A DNA stretch of 64,000 nucleotides from Cynocephalus volans (taxonomy: Eukaryota; Chordata; Mammalia; Dermoptera; Cynocephalidae). The DNA lies in NCBI RefSeq assembly GCF_027409185.1, contig NC_084469.1, forward strand, positions 102,983,835 through 103,047,834. The letters are read 5' to 3'. Numbering within the stretch: the first letter of the stretch is position 1; each line of letters begins with the position of its first letter. A model generated the notes under the pieces. That model had not been told where the DNA came from and did no database searches. It saw only the letters and a list, made by a program, of their open reading frames with translations. This document shows, in pieces, positions 37,280-48,400 of this stretch. Position numbers and translations under genes: made by a program.

Positions 37280-37840
37280 CCCTAACAGCCAGTTCACGCC
37301 CACGGCCACAGTTCTTAAAACTCAGATGCGTCCCTCCCCTGCTCCAAACCCTCCCATGGCTCCCTATGTTGCTATGAGTAAGTGTCCAAGTCCTCCCGCA
37401 GCCCACAAAGCCCTGCACGATCTGTCTGCCTGCCTTACTTCTAGGTTCGCCCTGCTTCACTCTGCTCCAGTGCTACTGCACTCTTTCCTGTTCCTCACAA
37501 ACTTGGAGACCTTTAAACTCCTTGGGACACCTGTGCCCAGCAGCTGTCCTTGCTCCTGCTCTGCTCCATGGCAGGAAAGAAAAAAAAAGACCTTTGAACT
37601 TGAACCTGGGGATCAGTCTGCTTGGAACATCCTTCCCACAGCTCTTCCCAGCTGGTCACCTCCACAGAGGGGCCATCCCTGATCTGTCCCTCTCCTCCCC
37701 AGTTTCAAATGGCAGTTGGCATCATTTGAAATCACCTTTTTTATTTATTTGTTCATCTGGCCTGTTGTGTGTCTGTGCCCTAGAGACAGATCCAGGAAGG
37801 AAGGGACTCTCTCTGCCACTCTGCCCAGACATCTAAAGAT
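37280..37840 (+). mobile_element. L2 LINE 3' region
   Basis: ctccaaaccctcccatggctccctatgttgctatgagtaagtgtccaagtcc...cccacaaagccctgcacgatctg and ccacagaggggccatccctgatc are L2 3' text. Confidence 0.7.
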
Positions 37841-37849
37841 TAAGGGCTC

Positions 37850-38040
37850 CAAGTCTAGAGCCAGGCTCAACCACTTCATGCCCCAGGACCCTGGGCAAGT
37901 GATACCCCTCTGAGCCTCAATGGCCTCATCTGTAAAATGGAGATAATAATAGCACCCACTCCCAGGGCTGTTGTTGAGGATAAAAGAAGTCGGAATAGAG
38001 CTGGGGCATACAGTGAGAGCTCAATAAATGTTAGCGCATG
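37850..38040 (+). mobile_element. MIR SINE relic
   Basis: ctcaaccacttcatgccccaggaccctgggcaagtgatacccctctgagcctcaatggcctcatctgtaaaatggag...gagctcaataaatgtta. Confidence 0.75.
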
Positions 38041-39029
38041 TGCTATGGGTCACCATTGTACCCCCGCAGAGGATTTAGGAAGGGACCCAGCTCAGGCAGC
38101 AGCACCACCCCATCTCATCTCCACTCCTACCCCCCAGGACAAGCCAGGTCTCTTCCCAGGCGAAGGGCACCCCTGGCCTCCTCGCCCTGCCCGCAGCCCG
38201 CCCAGCCTGCCTGCCTGAAGCGTGCCTGGACCAGCACACCCGCTCGGCCGGTTCTGCTGCCAGGGTTTTCCCCCACAGGAGCCACCCTGCCCGGTCTGCA
38301 TCTCCGAGAGGGCAAAATGCCTCCCATGACCCCCTGAGAACCCTGGCCTTCCCAGAGAGGGCTGCTGGAGGGCTCTCCATTCCCACTCTCCCCACCGCCC
38401 TTGCCCAGTTCTGAGACTTGACCGTAGCCACAGGGAGGTATGAACTGAGAACTTTCCCACAGCAGAGACCAGAGCAGGTAGAGTTGGGGGTCTCAAACTG
38501 GAAGCCTGGGAGCCAATGCTGGCTCACGCATACAAGCCTCGTTTGTCCAGCTCAGTGAAGTCACCCCCTCAAACAGTTGTCTGAACTGGGCAGAAACACT
38601 GTACTCTAGCCAGTACACTTGTTTCTCATGGGGAGACAGGTTAACAATTCTGAAAATACTTGCATGATAAAGTTGGACAAAGAAGTACATATGTTGTAGA
38701 TATTGATAGCCAGACTTCATACTGTTGGAGAAGGAAGTTGCAAATAAGCAATGGATGGGGATTATCAGTAAAAATTCGTGTTTATTTTAATAGATAAGAA
38801 AATATAGATATGTGTGTAAACACAGGTTGGCACACACAGACACACAGAGGGACCAGAATCAGTGACACCCCAATAGCAATGAGGACCACCCAGCACCCAG
38901 ATCTTGGTTTCTAAATACCATTTTCCAATATGAAGAATCAGGGCTCCTTGAAGGAATGGCTGATTCTAGAGCTGGGGCAGAAAAAACACAAAACAAACCT
39001 GGAGCATCTTGCAGTACCAGAAATTCTTT
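38041..39029. other. Spacer, nothing recognised
   Basis: GC-rich left half (38090-38450) and AT-rich right half. Frames over 100 codons on the minus strand show no domain. No feature supported. Confidence 0.4.
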
Positions 39030-39150
39030 TTTGTTTTGTTTTTTAAGGTTTCTCTCTCTCTCTCTCTTTTTGGCAGCTGGCGAATATGGGGATCTGAACC
39101 CATGACTTTGGTGTATCACACTCTCCCAAGTGAGCTAACCAGCCACCCCC
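39030..39150 (-). mobile_element. tRNA-Ile SINE, inverted, (TC)n tail
   Basis: Tail carries (TC)n at 39053-39067. CCAGAAATT on both sides is the target duplication. Confidence 0.8.
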
Positions 39151-39430
39151 AGAAATTACTTTTAAGAGAAACAGCAAAAAGACCCGGGAGCCAACCTGAA
39201 AGAATTCCCGTGGCCAGAGCTGGAACAATTTGAGCAACAAAATAAATAGCAATAATATTGGATTAGAACTCAAAGAGTAAAATAAATGTCCACAAGTCCA
39301 TGATGGTATAGATACGTGATTGCATACATTTTAAAATGGAAGAGAAAGGACAAATCTTCCTTACAAAAGAATTCCAGTTGATAAATGTGGAATGAATATA
39401 AATAGAAAATCCCCCTTAGAACACTAAAAT

Positions 39431-39523
39431 ATGGCTGGCTGGTTAGCCCAGTTGGTTAGAGCACAGCCTAACAGGTCACAGTTTGGATCCCTATGCCAAC
39501 CACAAGAAACAAACAAACAAACG
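39431..39523 (+). mobile_element. tRNA-Ile SINE, forward monomer
   Basis: GGCTGGCTGGTTAGCCCAGTTGG... with an (ACAA)n tail; ACTAAAAT repeated at both ends. Confidence 0.8.
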
Positions 39524-39779
39524 AACAAAAAACTAAAATGAAAATTGCTGCAGGCAGAATCTACTAATTAATGATGAAATTAGTGGTCAGAACTTTAAGG
39601 GGACACAGGACATTTGCATAGCCTCAAAGTTTCTCCCCCAAAATATTTATTAATTACCTTGGTGGTTTTCACCTTTGACCACAAATTAAACATTCCTCTT
39701 TCTGAGGGATGGAGCTTAGTTCCCTTTCCTGTTAAGGTGGGCAAGACTTAATGCTTTGCTTCTAAAAAATTTAATATGG

Positions 39780-39933
39780 GCCACACAGAAAACTGCACAC
39801 AGATGTTTACAGCAGTTTTATTCATAATTGCCAAAGCTTGGAAGCAACTGAGATGTCCTTTGGAAGGTGAATGGATAAATTATCTGTGGTACATCCAGAC
39901 AATGGGATACTTTTCAGCATTAAAAAGAGGGCT
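39780..39933 (+). mobile_element. L1 fragment, sense
   Basis: gtttacagcagttttattcataattgccaaagcttggaagcaactgagatgtcc...gacaatgggatacttttcagcattaaaaag. Confidence 0.75.
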
Positions 39934-40076
39934 GACCCCGTGGCTCACTCGGGAGAGTGCGGCGCTGGGAGTGCAGCAGTGCTCCCACTGCGGGTTCAGA
40001 TCCTATATGGGGATGGCCAGTTCACTCACTGGCTGAGCACTGTCACAAAAAAGGACAAAAAAAAAAAAAAAAAAAG
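39934..40076 (+). mobile_element. SINE dimer, hairpin-anticodon subfamily
   Basis: The left half begins GGGCTGACCCCGTGGCTCACTCGGG, but the anticodon-arm region is replaced by GGGAGTGCAGCAGTGCTCCC, an 8-bp-stem palindrome with AGCA loop. Then comes the B box GGGTTCAGATCC. The right half is truncated and ends in an A tail. Its partner subfamily copy is 46548-46730. Confidence 0.8.
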
Positions 40077-40083
40077 AGATGAG

Positions 40084-40160
40084 TGGGCTGGCTAGTTAAT
40101 TTGTTTGGTTAGAGCACGGTGCTGACAACACCAAGGTCAAGTGTTGGGATCAGGCATGAG
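40084..40160 (+). mobile_element. tRNA-Ile SINE, 3'-truncated forward
   Basis: GTGGGCTGGCTAGTTAATTTGTTTGG... through AAGGTCAAGTGTTGGGATC. Confidence 0.7.
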
Positions 40161-40179
40161 CAACGGCCTAGCATCCTTC

Positions 40180-40530
40180 CTTTTATTTTATGTTATTTTA
40201 AAATTGAGGCGCTGTTCTCATAACATAAAATTAACCATTTTGGCATATAGTAACCAAATACATATATAACCAGTGGCATATAGTACATTTAAAATGCTGT
40301 GCAACCACCAACTCTATCTAGTTCCAAAACATTTTCATCACCCGCCAAAAAACAAGTGTTCCCCGTTCCTACTTCCCCTGGCCCCAGGCAGTCTGCTTTT
40401 TGTCTCTGCATTTGCCTATTCTGAGTATTTCGTATAAACAGAATCATGCAATACATGGCCTTTTGTGTCTGGCTTCATTTCCTCAGCGTAATGTTTTCTG
40501 TGTCAGGACTTCATTTCTTTTTATTAGATC
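40180..40530 (-). mobile_element. L1 3'-end fragment, antisense
   Basis: cataacataaaattaaccattttggc...gctgtgcaaccaccaactctatctagttccaaaacattttcatc...tgcctattctgagtatttcgtataaacagaatcatgcaat. Confidence 0.8.
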
Positions 40531-40540
40531 ATAGTAATGT

Positions 40541-40648
40541 ACTTTTTTTGCGGGAGTGGGGAGATGGCTGACCAGTACGGGGATCTGAACCCTTGACCTT
40601 GTGTGTTATAGCACCACACTCTAACCAACTGAGCTAACTGGACAGCCC
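40541..40648 (-). mobile_element. tRNA-Ile SINE, inverted monomer
   Basis: GATGGCTGACCAGTACGGGGATCTGAACCC... through AACTGGACAGCCC, inserted in the L1 fragment. Confidence 0.8.
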
Positions 40649-41330
40649 TTTAGTAGTGTGGTTTTTATCAGAAATTCTAAAAATCTCCTAGAAAAGGCTT
40701 TGAGTTGGGAGGGGGAAGGGAGAAGGCTGTCTGGCAGGGGGGAGATCACCTGGTCCAAGGTGCTGGGCAGGACTCAGGAAGGGCCGTGCCTCTCTCCTGT
40801 CTCCTGCTCACCCCCAAGTCTGGCAAATTCCCCAGGGCAAAATCTGACCTCATCCCCCCACCAGTGTCCTCAGTTACAGCTTTTGGTAAACCCAGGTCAA
40901 GGAAGGTGATAAGCCCAAACGCTGGGGAGGCAGGTCATGGAGGTGGGTCCTGGAGCTAAGCCCTGGGGAGGCAGAGGAGGTGGGACCCCTCTAGGTGCCC
41001 CACTCACCCCTCACCTCTCGCCTCCTAGGCCTTAGGTTTGGAAGCTTGGAGTCAGGACCTCCCCCATCTCTCTTTCACACCTTCTCACACTTAGGCGTTC
41101 ATTTCACAGGCTAGGTCAGGAGGGAAGGGAAAAGGACAGTGGAGCAGAGGCAGTGGGTCAGCAGGTGTGAAGGCCTGGAGGCTGGAAGGAATGTGCCTTG
41201 AAGAAGCTGAAATCAGTTCAGTTGGGCATGAACTTGGCTTAGGGCAAACGAGCAGGGGGACAGGAGGGAAGGCTGGCTGTGGGGCGAGAGTCAGGTTTGG
41301 TGGGGCCTCCAAGGCCAGACCTCTAGTGTC
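40649..41330. other. Spacer, nothing recognised
   Basis: Unique G-rich sequence with no supported gene. Confidence 0.4.
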
Positions 41331-41530
41331 TAGGCACCTCCTTGCTGTGTGACCACGGACAGCTTACTTAACCTCTCTGATCTCAGTTTCCCTACCTATA
41401 AAATGGAGACATGAAAGTCCTTTTCTTTCTCACAGTGATCTCATGAAAAGAAATGTGATGATTAGTGTAAAAAGTTCAGCACATTTTCTGGCCCCAAATT
41501 AACCACTCCATAAATGTCAAACATTATTTT
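41331..41530 (+). mobile_element. MIR SINE relic
   Basis: cttgctgtgtgaccacggacagcttacttaacctctctgatctcagtttccctacctataaaatgg. Confidence 0.75.
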
Positions 41531-41534
41531 TTTT

Positions 41535-42350
41535 TAACAGCATTATTGAGATATAATTTACTTACCACAAAATTCACACATTGAAAGTATGCAATTCTGT
41601 GGTTTTTCTGTGTATTCAGACAATCATCACCACAATCAGTTTTAGAACATTATCACCACCCCAAAATTAAACCCTTTACCCACCAGCAGTCACTCCCATC
41701 CTCTCCTCCCCGCAGCCCCTGGAACCACTAATCCACTTTCTATCTCAATGGATTTGCCTATTCTGGACATTCATATAAAAGGAAATATACAATATGTGGT
41801 CTTTTGCATCTGGCTCCTTCCATTAAGCATAATGTTTTTGAGGTCCATGCATGTTGTAGCATGTATCAGAGCTTTTCTTTTTTGGGGCTAAATAATATTC
41901 CATTGAATGGATGGATACAGCACATTGTGTTTATCCATTCATCTGTTAATGGACATCTGGATTGTTTCTGCTTTTCGGCTATTTTGAATAATGCTGCTAT
42001 GAACATGTGTGTACATGTTTTTTGTTTATAGGTATGATTTCATTTCTATTGGGTATATACCTAGGAATGGAATTGTTGGGACATGTGGTAAAGCTATTAT
42101 TATTTTATTTTATTTTATTTTTTTGGCGGCTGGATGGTATTGGGAGGCAACTCTGTATTTGACATTCTGAGGAGCTATTTTCCAAAACAGCAAACAGCCA
42201 GACGGTTTTCCAAAGCAACCGCACTCTTTTCCAATCCCATGAGCAATGTACAAACGTTCTAATTTTTCCACATCCTCACCAACACTTATTATTTTCTGTC
42301 CTTTTTTATGATAGCCATCCTAGTGGGTGTGATGTATCTCATTGTGGTTT
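41535..42350 (-). mobile_element. L1 3'-end fragment, antisense
   Basis: cagcattattgagatataatttacttaccacaaaattcac...gaccactaatccactttctatctc...cattaagcataatgtttttgaggtcc...gggtatatacctaggaatggaattgttggg. A SINE stub lies at 42117-42150. Confidence 0.85.
42117..42150 (-). mobile_element. tRNA-Ile SINE stub
   Basis: T run plus GGCGGCTGGATGGTATTGGGA only. Confidence 0.5.
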
Positions 42351-42700
42351 AAATAGTTTGTTATTTTTAATTTCTGTTTTTATTATTGATCTCTCTGCCC
42401 ACATTGCAGTCCATCCTTCCTCCTGTCCTTCCTCTGTTCACAACCCTTCATAGTTCCTGGGTGCCTTCCAAAGAAAGTTCAAGCAGCCCAGGTCGTTGGC
42501 ATCTGGCTCTTGCCCCCAAACCCCCAGTCCCACCAGCTCTTGCTTCTGAATCTTTATTTATTTTATTATTTTATTGTTTTTAAATTTTTTTTTTATTCAT
42601 TCATTCATTTATTTGCTGGGTACAGTATTTTTTTGGTTTCATTTCTGTTTTTTCCTCTGAATCTTTAAATCTGGCAACTGCTCCTCATACTCAAAGACAG
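42351..42700. mobile_element. L2-like fragment and T-rich filler
   Basis: cattgcagtccatccttcctcctgtccttcctctg...ctgggtgccttccaaagaaagttcaagc is L2-like. 42550-42640 is low-complexity T/A. Confidence 0.45.
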
Positions 42701-42895
42701 GCAGGCTTTGGGGTCAGGCAGATGTGAGTCAGAATTCTGGCTTTGATGATCTTGGACAGCTGGATTCACCTATGTGAGCCTCAGTTTCCTCATCAAATAA
42801 AAATTGTAATTATTTCTCTCTCATAGGATTCAGTGAGAGAATATATGTCAATTCTTTGGGGTAATGCCTGGAGTTAAGTAGGAGCTATATTTATC
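42701..42895 (+). mobile_element. MIR SINE relic
   Basis: tttggggtcaggcagatgtgagtcagaattctggctttgatgatcttggacag...gagcctcagtttcctcatcaaataaaaattg. Confidence 0.7.
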
Positions 42896-43340
42896 AGGAT
42901 TCGTTTCCTGTAATTGGAGGTTCCAGAAAAAACCAGCTGAAAATTGAGTTCAATTTAAAACAACTCAAAGTGGTGTGAGGAAAAAAAAAAATGAATTGGC
43001 TCATGTTGTAACTGATAATCTAGGGATCTAGGGGTGGTGTTGACTTCAGGCATAGCTGGATCAAGAAGCACCAGTGTCACCAGGAGTCTAACTTGCTATC
43101 ATCTCTTCAGACACCCCTTGGGTGGCAGATGTTCTGATTGCCACTACCGGATCCATTATCCTCACTCAGCAGAGACATCCAGTTATTCCAAGATTTCACC
43201 ACAAGTCCTAGTACCAAATACCATTGGCACAGCTCAGATCACATGTCATAACCAACCAATCACTTGGCCTGGGGGGTGGACTGCTCTGATTGGCCAGGCT
43301 GGGGAATGTGGGCAGGGTCTTCCCAACTTTGCTCTGTGCA
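42896..43340. mobile_element. Unnamed ancient interspersed repeat
   Basis: atttatcaggattcgtttcctgtaattggaggttcc...gaattggctcatg...ctaggggtggtgttgacttcaggcatagctggatc is text I recognise from a frequent mammalian repeat family but cannot name. It also holds two CCAAT-type words near 43250 and 43280. Confidence 0.45.
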
Positions 43341-44570
43341 CTGTGATGTGGGCCAGAAAGAGTCCCCAAACCATGCTAGGTTGTATTTCTGGCATCTGAG
43401 ATGGGAAGGCCATGGGGCAGCACAAAGTTCAGGAGTTCAGTTTGGGGAGTTCAGTTTGGGGCTGTTTTGGTTTGAGATGGCTCCCAGCTATCATGTGGTG
43501 CCATTGAGTCATTGATTGGACATGAGGCATGCTCACACTTGGTATCTTGGTGGCTCACATCCTTTTTATTGCTTTTATGGAAATGTAATTTCATTCCCCT
43601 TTGAAGGATACAATTGAGAAATGTAATTACTATGCTGTATAATTTCTCCACTTAGAGCTAATTGCTTTTTATTTTTTTCCTTTACTTTACTCTCTTAATA
43701 TATCTGGTAGTGTATCTCAATTCAACTTTCCAAATGATCGAATCTGCCACATAATCTATAGGTAGCATTCTCTTTTTCTCCTGGGTGCTCTCTGCTGGGG
43801 AATTCCACCTACCACCCTCCTGTGAATTCTCTTCATCTCTTTCCTATGGTGGGACCCTTGGTTCCTCAAGCTCATGTCTTTTTCCTGATTTACCCACTAG
43901 TTTTGGTGGAGTGTATCTCAGTAAACTGAGAATATGGGAGCATGGGAGGTAACATTTTTGAGCTCTTCCCTGTTTTCAAATGTCTGTACTCGCTTCTCAC
44001 ACTTGATCAATATTTTGGCTGGAAATGGTGCACTGGGTTGAAAATCCTTTTCTGTCTGAGTTTTGAGTCCATGGATCCATTATCTCTTTGCTTCCAGTGT
44101 CTTTGAATGTGCTGTTTGTTTTGCCAGGAATGTATTTACTTCTTCTCTTTTTCTGGCTGATTCCTATTTATCCCTTAGATTTCATGATAGACAATTCTAG
44201 GGTAGACCAATTTCTATTGAATGAAAAACTACCCTTTGCAGTTAGGTAGCTTCCTTGACTTATTCTGCCCACAGAGATGGGAGTGGAGATGACATCTCCA
44301 TCACTTCTGTATGTCAGTCACTTTTGATCAGAGGCATCAAAAAGCCTACACATGCTCCTCCAGTGTCCCTTTTGCCCCTCTGTAGCAACTGAGGCAGGGG
44401 GTTCCAGATTGTACAGCCAGAAGATGGTGGGAGCCTTGTCAGCCTGGACCCCCGCATGACTGCGTGGAACTGAGCCCTGTGAGCCCGTGTAGGGTAAGTA
44501 ACATGAGGGAGAAATAGTCTTTAGTTGTATCAAACCACTGAGCTTTGAACTTGTTATTGCAGCATACCTT
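43341..44570. other. Spacer, nothing recognised
   Basis: AT-rich with no supported gene; possibly old LINE debris but no diagnostic text. Confidence 0.4.
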
Positions 44571-44930
44571 GTTCTATTCTGCCTAATACAGAGCCCAATC
44601 GCTTCTAGGCTTTTTGGCTAATATCAAGTCTATTACAGAGCCCAACTTAAAAGTGGCTTCCTCAGAGAAGTCCTCCTGGATCATCGCAAACTAGATTACT
44701 TCCCCCTATTCTAAGCTTGTATTTTCCTACATGATCATGATTGCAATGGTGACTATATAATTATTTGTTTAATGAGTTCCTCGTCTATTTCCTCCATCTC
44801 ACCGGTAAAACCCCAAGAGGACACAATAGTATCTACAGCATCCATTGCTGTAGCCTCATACCAGCATAGTGTCCAGGAGGTTGTAGGTGCTCAGGATACA
44901 TTTACTGAAGGAAAGAAGTGTTTTATGTCC
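44571..44930 (+). mobile_element. L2-like fragment
   Basis: agtggcttcctcagagaagtcctcctggatcatcgc...ctatttcctccatctcaccggtaaaaccccaagaggacac...catactggcatag-type ending with gtgctcaggatacatttactgaa. Confidence 0.55.
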
Positions 44931-45349
44931 TTTAGCCAAAAAGGCACCAATGGGCAGAACTCATTTCTAGAACATTCTTTCACACAACCCACGGTGTAAT
45001 GGATACATAAGAGGCAAGACAGGATGGCCCCAAAGAAGCAGAAGTTTGACAAGGAACGTGATCTACCGTGAGAAGGCACTTATCTGTATATTTACATTTT
45101 CTTCAAGACTGTAATTGATTCCAGCAACTGCTTAGCCGGGAGGGATTTCCAGTGTGTGATTTATTTCACTAAGGGACATGGGAACTGGGTGGAGATGCAC
45201 AGAAACATTTTTGGAATTGCTGAGAGGCCCATGGTAAAATTCATGCTCAGATACCATAATACGGTTAACAAGAGAAAATCCTACTTTTACTGAATTCTAC
45301 TCAAGTGCCATTTTGAGTTGGTGTCCTAATGTCACCATAGTGACTTGTT

Positions 45350-45610
45350 TTTTCAATTTTATTGAGGCATAATTGACATACAATAAGCTGCAAATACTTA
45401 AAATGTTCCAGTTCCTCTACATCTTTGCCAACCCTTTTTAAGGTCAGCCTTTTTCATTTTAGCTGCTCTTGGTGTTTGTAGTGGCATCTGATTATCATGT
45501 TACTATGCATTTCCCTGGAGGCTAATGATGTTGAGAATTTTTTCTGGTGCTTATTTGGCATCCATTTACCTTCTGTGGTGAAGGTAACAATCTGTTTAAA
45601 TCTTTTGCCT
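45350..45610 (-). mobile_element. L1 3'-end fragment, antisense
   Basis: tttattgaggcataattgacatacaataagctgcaaatactt, then ctacatctttgccaaccc and gaggctaatgatgttgagaattttttctggtgc. Confidence 0.8.
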
Positions 45611-45670
45611 TTTTTTTTTTGGCAGCTGGCCAGTGCGGGGATCTGAACCCATGTTGTTATAACATTGCCC
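45610..45670 (-). mobile_element. tRNA-Ile SINE, inverted, truncated
   Basis: T run plus GGCAGCTGGCCAGTGCGGGGATCTGAACCC, then truncated after TTATAACA. Confidence 0.75.
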
Positions 45671-45739
45671 CTATTTTTATTGGGTTGCTTTGTCAGTTTT
45701 AAACACATGGCAACTGTGAAGATTACCACTGGGGATAAT

Positions 45740-45890
45740 AGTATTTCCCCTACTTTATGATCTTAGACAAACCCCTTCATGATTCTGAGCCTCTATTTCC
45801 TCATCTGTAAAATGGGGATAATAAAAGTACCCACCTCCTAGTGCTGTGCTGAGGGTTAAATGACTTAGGACAGCTAAGACAGTGGGGAAA
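45740..45890 (+). mobile_element. MIR SINE relic
   Basis: gcctctatttcctcatctgtaaaatggggataataaaagtacccacctcc...gagggttaaatgactta. Confidence 0.75.
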
Positions 45891-45919
45891 AGGAGGGTCT
45901 AGTTAGTAAAACTCACGGG

Positions 45920-46175
45920 AATTGAGATTTTTCTTATTTTAATATAGATGTTTACAAGTATAAATTTTCCTCTAAGTGCTGCATGAGCCCTGCAGCCTAT
46001 AAATTTTGATATGTTGTGCTTTGATCTTTATCTCAAAGTACTCTGTAACTTTCCTGTGATTTTTCTTTTTACCCATGGTTTCTTTAGGAGAGTGTTGCTT
46101 AATTTCCACACATTTATGAGTTTTCTAAATTTCCTTCTGTTATTGTGGTCAGAGAACATATGTTCTATGATCTTA
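45920..46175 (-). mobile_element. L1 fragment, antisense
   Basis: aaattttcctctaagtgctgcatgagccctgcagcctataaattttgatatgttgtgct...tttccacacatttatgagttttctaaatttccttctgttattgtggtcagagaaca is typical L1 ORF2 antisense. Confidence 0.7.
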
Positions 46176-46249
46176 GTCTTTTTTTTTTAAAAAAAAAAGA
46201 AAAGGAAAAACTTGAAACAAACAAAGTTTTCATGGAAAGATTTCCATTA

Positions 46250-46545
46250 TCTTTCTTTTTTTAAAATTTTTTTATTAATATATATATTTTTTCCATTCTA
46301 AGATACTGTTGTGGAGCAATTGCGGGGGAGAGGGAAGTGGGAAGGAAATAGGGTGGGAGGAATAGGCAGGAGGGGGGATTGGTGGAGGTCGTGGCACCCT
46401 CCTCATTCTGTCAGGGGAGACCTGGGGGGGTCCCATGGCTCGGTGGTCATCACTGGGCTGGTTGCTGAAGTCAAGGAGGCATGGCTGAGGCCTTGGCCCC
46501 TCACCACCTCCATTGTCTTTCAATTCTATTTTTCCACGAGCTTTC
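46250..46545 (-). mobile_element. L1-type 3'-end repeat, family B copy 2
   Basis: Collinear with 11700-11998: T-rich lead, cattctaagatactgttgtggagcaattg, purine block, ggggagacctgggggggtcc and ctgggctggttgctgaagtcaaggagg. Confidence 0.55.
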
Positions 46546-46547
46546 TT

Positions 46548-46730
46548 TTTTTTTTTTTGTCTTTGTGTGACCGGTAAGGAGATCGCAACCCTTGGTGTGG
46601 TGTCGCCTGCACCGCGCTCAGCCAGTGAGCGCACCGGCCATTCCTATATAGGATCCGAACCCGCGGTGGGAGCGCTGCTGTGCTCCCAAGCGCTGCACTC
46701 TCCCGAGTGCGCCACGGGGTCGGCCCCTGG
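46548..46730 (-). mobile_element. SINE dimer, hairpin-anticodon subfamily, inverted
   Basis: Reverse complement reads GGGGCCGACCCCGTGGCGCACTCGGG...TTGGGAGCACAGCAGCGCTCCCACCGCGGGTTCGGATCC for the left half. The right half reads GGCCGGTGCGCTCACTGGCTGAGCGCGG...GGTTGCGATCTCCTTACCGGTCAC. It shares the palindromic GGGAGC..AGCA..GCTCCC insert with 39934-40076. TCACGAGCTTTT / CCACGAGCTTTTT at the ends marks the target duplication. Confidence 0.85.
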
Positions 46731-46898
46731 CCCCCACGAGCTTTTTGAAGTTCCCATGTGTTTATGTTCTATTTTATTGAATTTTTAAAGCAATTTATGT
46801 TGCTAAACTTAGACATTTAATTTCTGTTCTTGATTTTTTTAAGTGGACTTGTTGATTTGCTTAGAAATTAATTTGCTTTTGAAAAGTTTATTCATCTT

Positions 46899-47071
46899 GG
46901 GCAGGCCTGTGGCTCACTGCACAGAGTGTGGTGCTGATAACACTAAGGCCACGAGGGTTCGGATCCCATATAGGGATGGCCAGTTCGCTCACTTGGGAGA
47001 GCGTGGTGCTGACAAGACCAAGTCAAGGGTTAAGATCCCCTTACCGGTCATCTTTAAGAAAAAAAAAAAGT
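46899..47071 (+). mobile_element. tRNA-Ile SINE dimer, forward
   Basis: Complete dimer; AAAAGTTTATTCAT on both sides. Confidence 0.85.
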
Positions 47072-47199
47072 TTATTCATTTTCCTCTGTTGAAATTAACT
47101 TGATATTTGCATGCTTTTGGAAGACTTTAGAGAGTTCTTTCAAATAATTGTAGAGATTATAAAATGAAATATGTAAATTTTAACAAGTTTTACATCTCC

Positions 47200-47201
47200 A
47201 G

Positions 47202-47233
<32 letters not shown>

Positions 47234-47385
47234 GATGACCGGTAAGGGGATCTCAACCCTTGGCTTGGTGTTGTCAGCACCACGCTCAGCCAGTGAGCAA
47301 ACTGGCCATCCCTATATAGGATCCGAACCCGTGGCCTTGGTGTTATCAGCACCGCACTCTACCGAGTGAGCCACGGGCCGGCCTA
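47200..47385 (-). mobile_element. tRNA-Ile SINE dimer, inverted
   Basis: Complete inverted dimer; TACATCTCCAGTTTTT on both sides, near identical to consensus and so probably young. Confidence 0.9.
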
Positions 47386-47424
47386 CATCTCCAGTTTTTA
47401 TGAAAATTAGAAGCCCTACTTTCT

Positions 47425-48020
47425 TTTTTTAAAATTTATTTTTTATTAGTATATTCACTGTTACAAATCATACCTATTCTTTATGCCCCTTATCCAGTCT
47501 CTCCTCTTCCCCCTCCCCCTCCCCTTCTCCCTCCCCTTCCTCTCTTCCCCCGCCCCCATCTAATAACCATATATTTGTTTTCTCCATCTGATAGATTAAC
47601 TGTTCATCTGTTGGTTTGTTACCTAGATGACCTGTCCAGTACTGAGTGAGACAGGTGTTATCAAATTCCTCCCTGTTATCATACTGCCTCTATTACTCTG
47701 GAGTGTGCTTTGTGGAGAGAGAGGACCTCTTCTTTTCTTTTGATCTCTGCTGGTGCCTCTCCTTGTGTCAAAGTAGTTGAGAGTTCGGCGTGCCATCTGC
47801 GTGGTGGCTGTGACTGCTGCTATAGAGACTAGCTGCTTCTGCAGCAGCCATGGCAATTGCAGTGACTATGGTGGGCTACCTGCGTGAAAATGGTCTTTTT
47901 GGTGTGCCCTTTACCTGGTTGCGGCTGGGTTGGGCTTCCCCTGGCTCCATACCTCAGGACCCCAGTGGAGCCCAAGGGTGTGGGCGGCAGCTTGCCTAGT
48001 TGCAGGTGGGTTCAGAGAAG
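47425..48020 (-). mobile_element. L1-type 3'-end repeat, family A copy 2
   Basis: Collinear with 9920-10520: T-rich lead, cctattctttatgccccttatccagtctctcc, pyrimidine block, ttacctagatgacctg, gtgctttgtggagagagagg, gtgccatctgcgtggtggctgtgac. Confidence 0.55.
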
Positions 48021-48249
48021 CCCTACTTTATACAGAGTATTTTGTTATTCATCTGTTATTCAGTTTATGTATTTGTTATTTGAATAGATAAATGTGTGTA
48101 TCCTTGTTACAAAAATAAAAATAAAGTTTGTTGATACTTTAAAAAAAAACAAAAAGTAGGGAAAAGGGAGAGTCTAGTTAGTAAAACTCAAGGGAATTGA
48201 TAGGATTCCTGGGGAAGCCAGCTGTGAAGACCCTCAGAAACAGCTGGAG

Positions 48250-48400
48250 GGGGCTAGCTGGTTAGATCTGTTGGTTAGAGTACAGCCTTGTTAAAAAACA
48301 AAAAAAGAGTGCAGCCTTGTAACACCACCAAGGTCAAGGGTTCAAGGTCAAGGGTTCAGTGGTTCCCCCTACTGACCAGCCAGCCAAAGAAAAAAAAAAG
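48250..48400 (+). mobile_element. tRNA-Ile SINE with internal duplications
   Basis: Forward monomer in which GCAGCCTTGT and AAGGTCAAGGGTTCA are each repeated, separated by a short A-rich insert. Confidence 0.7.
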
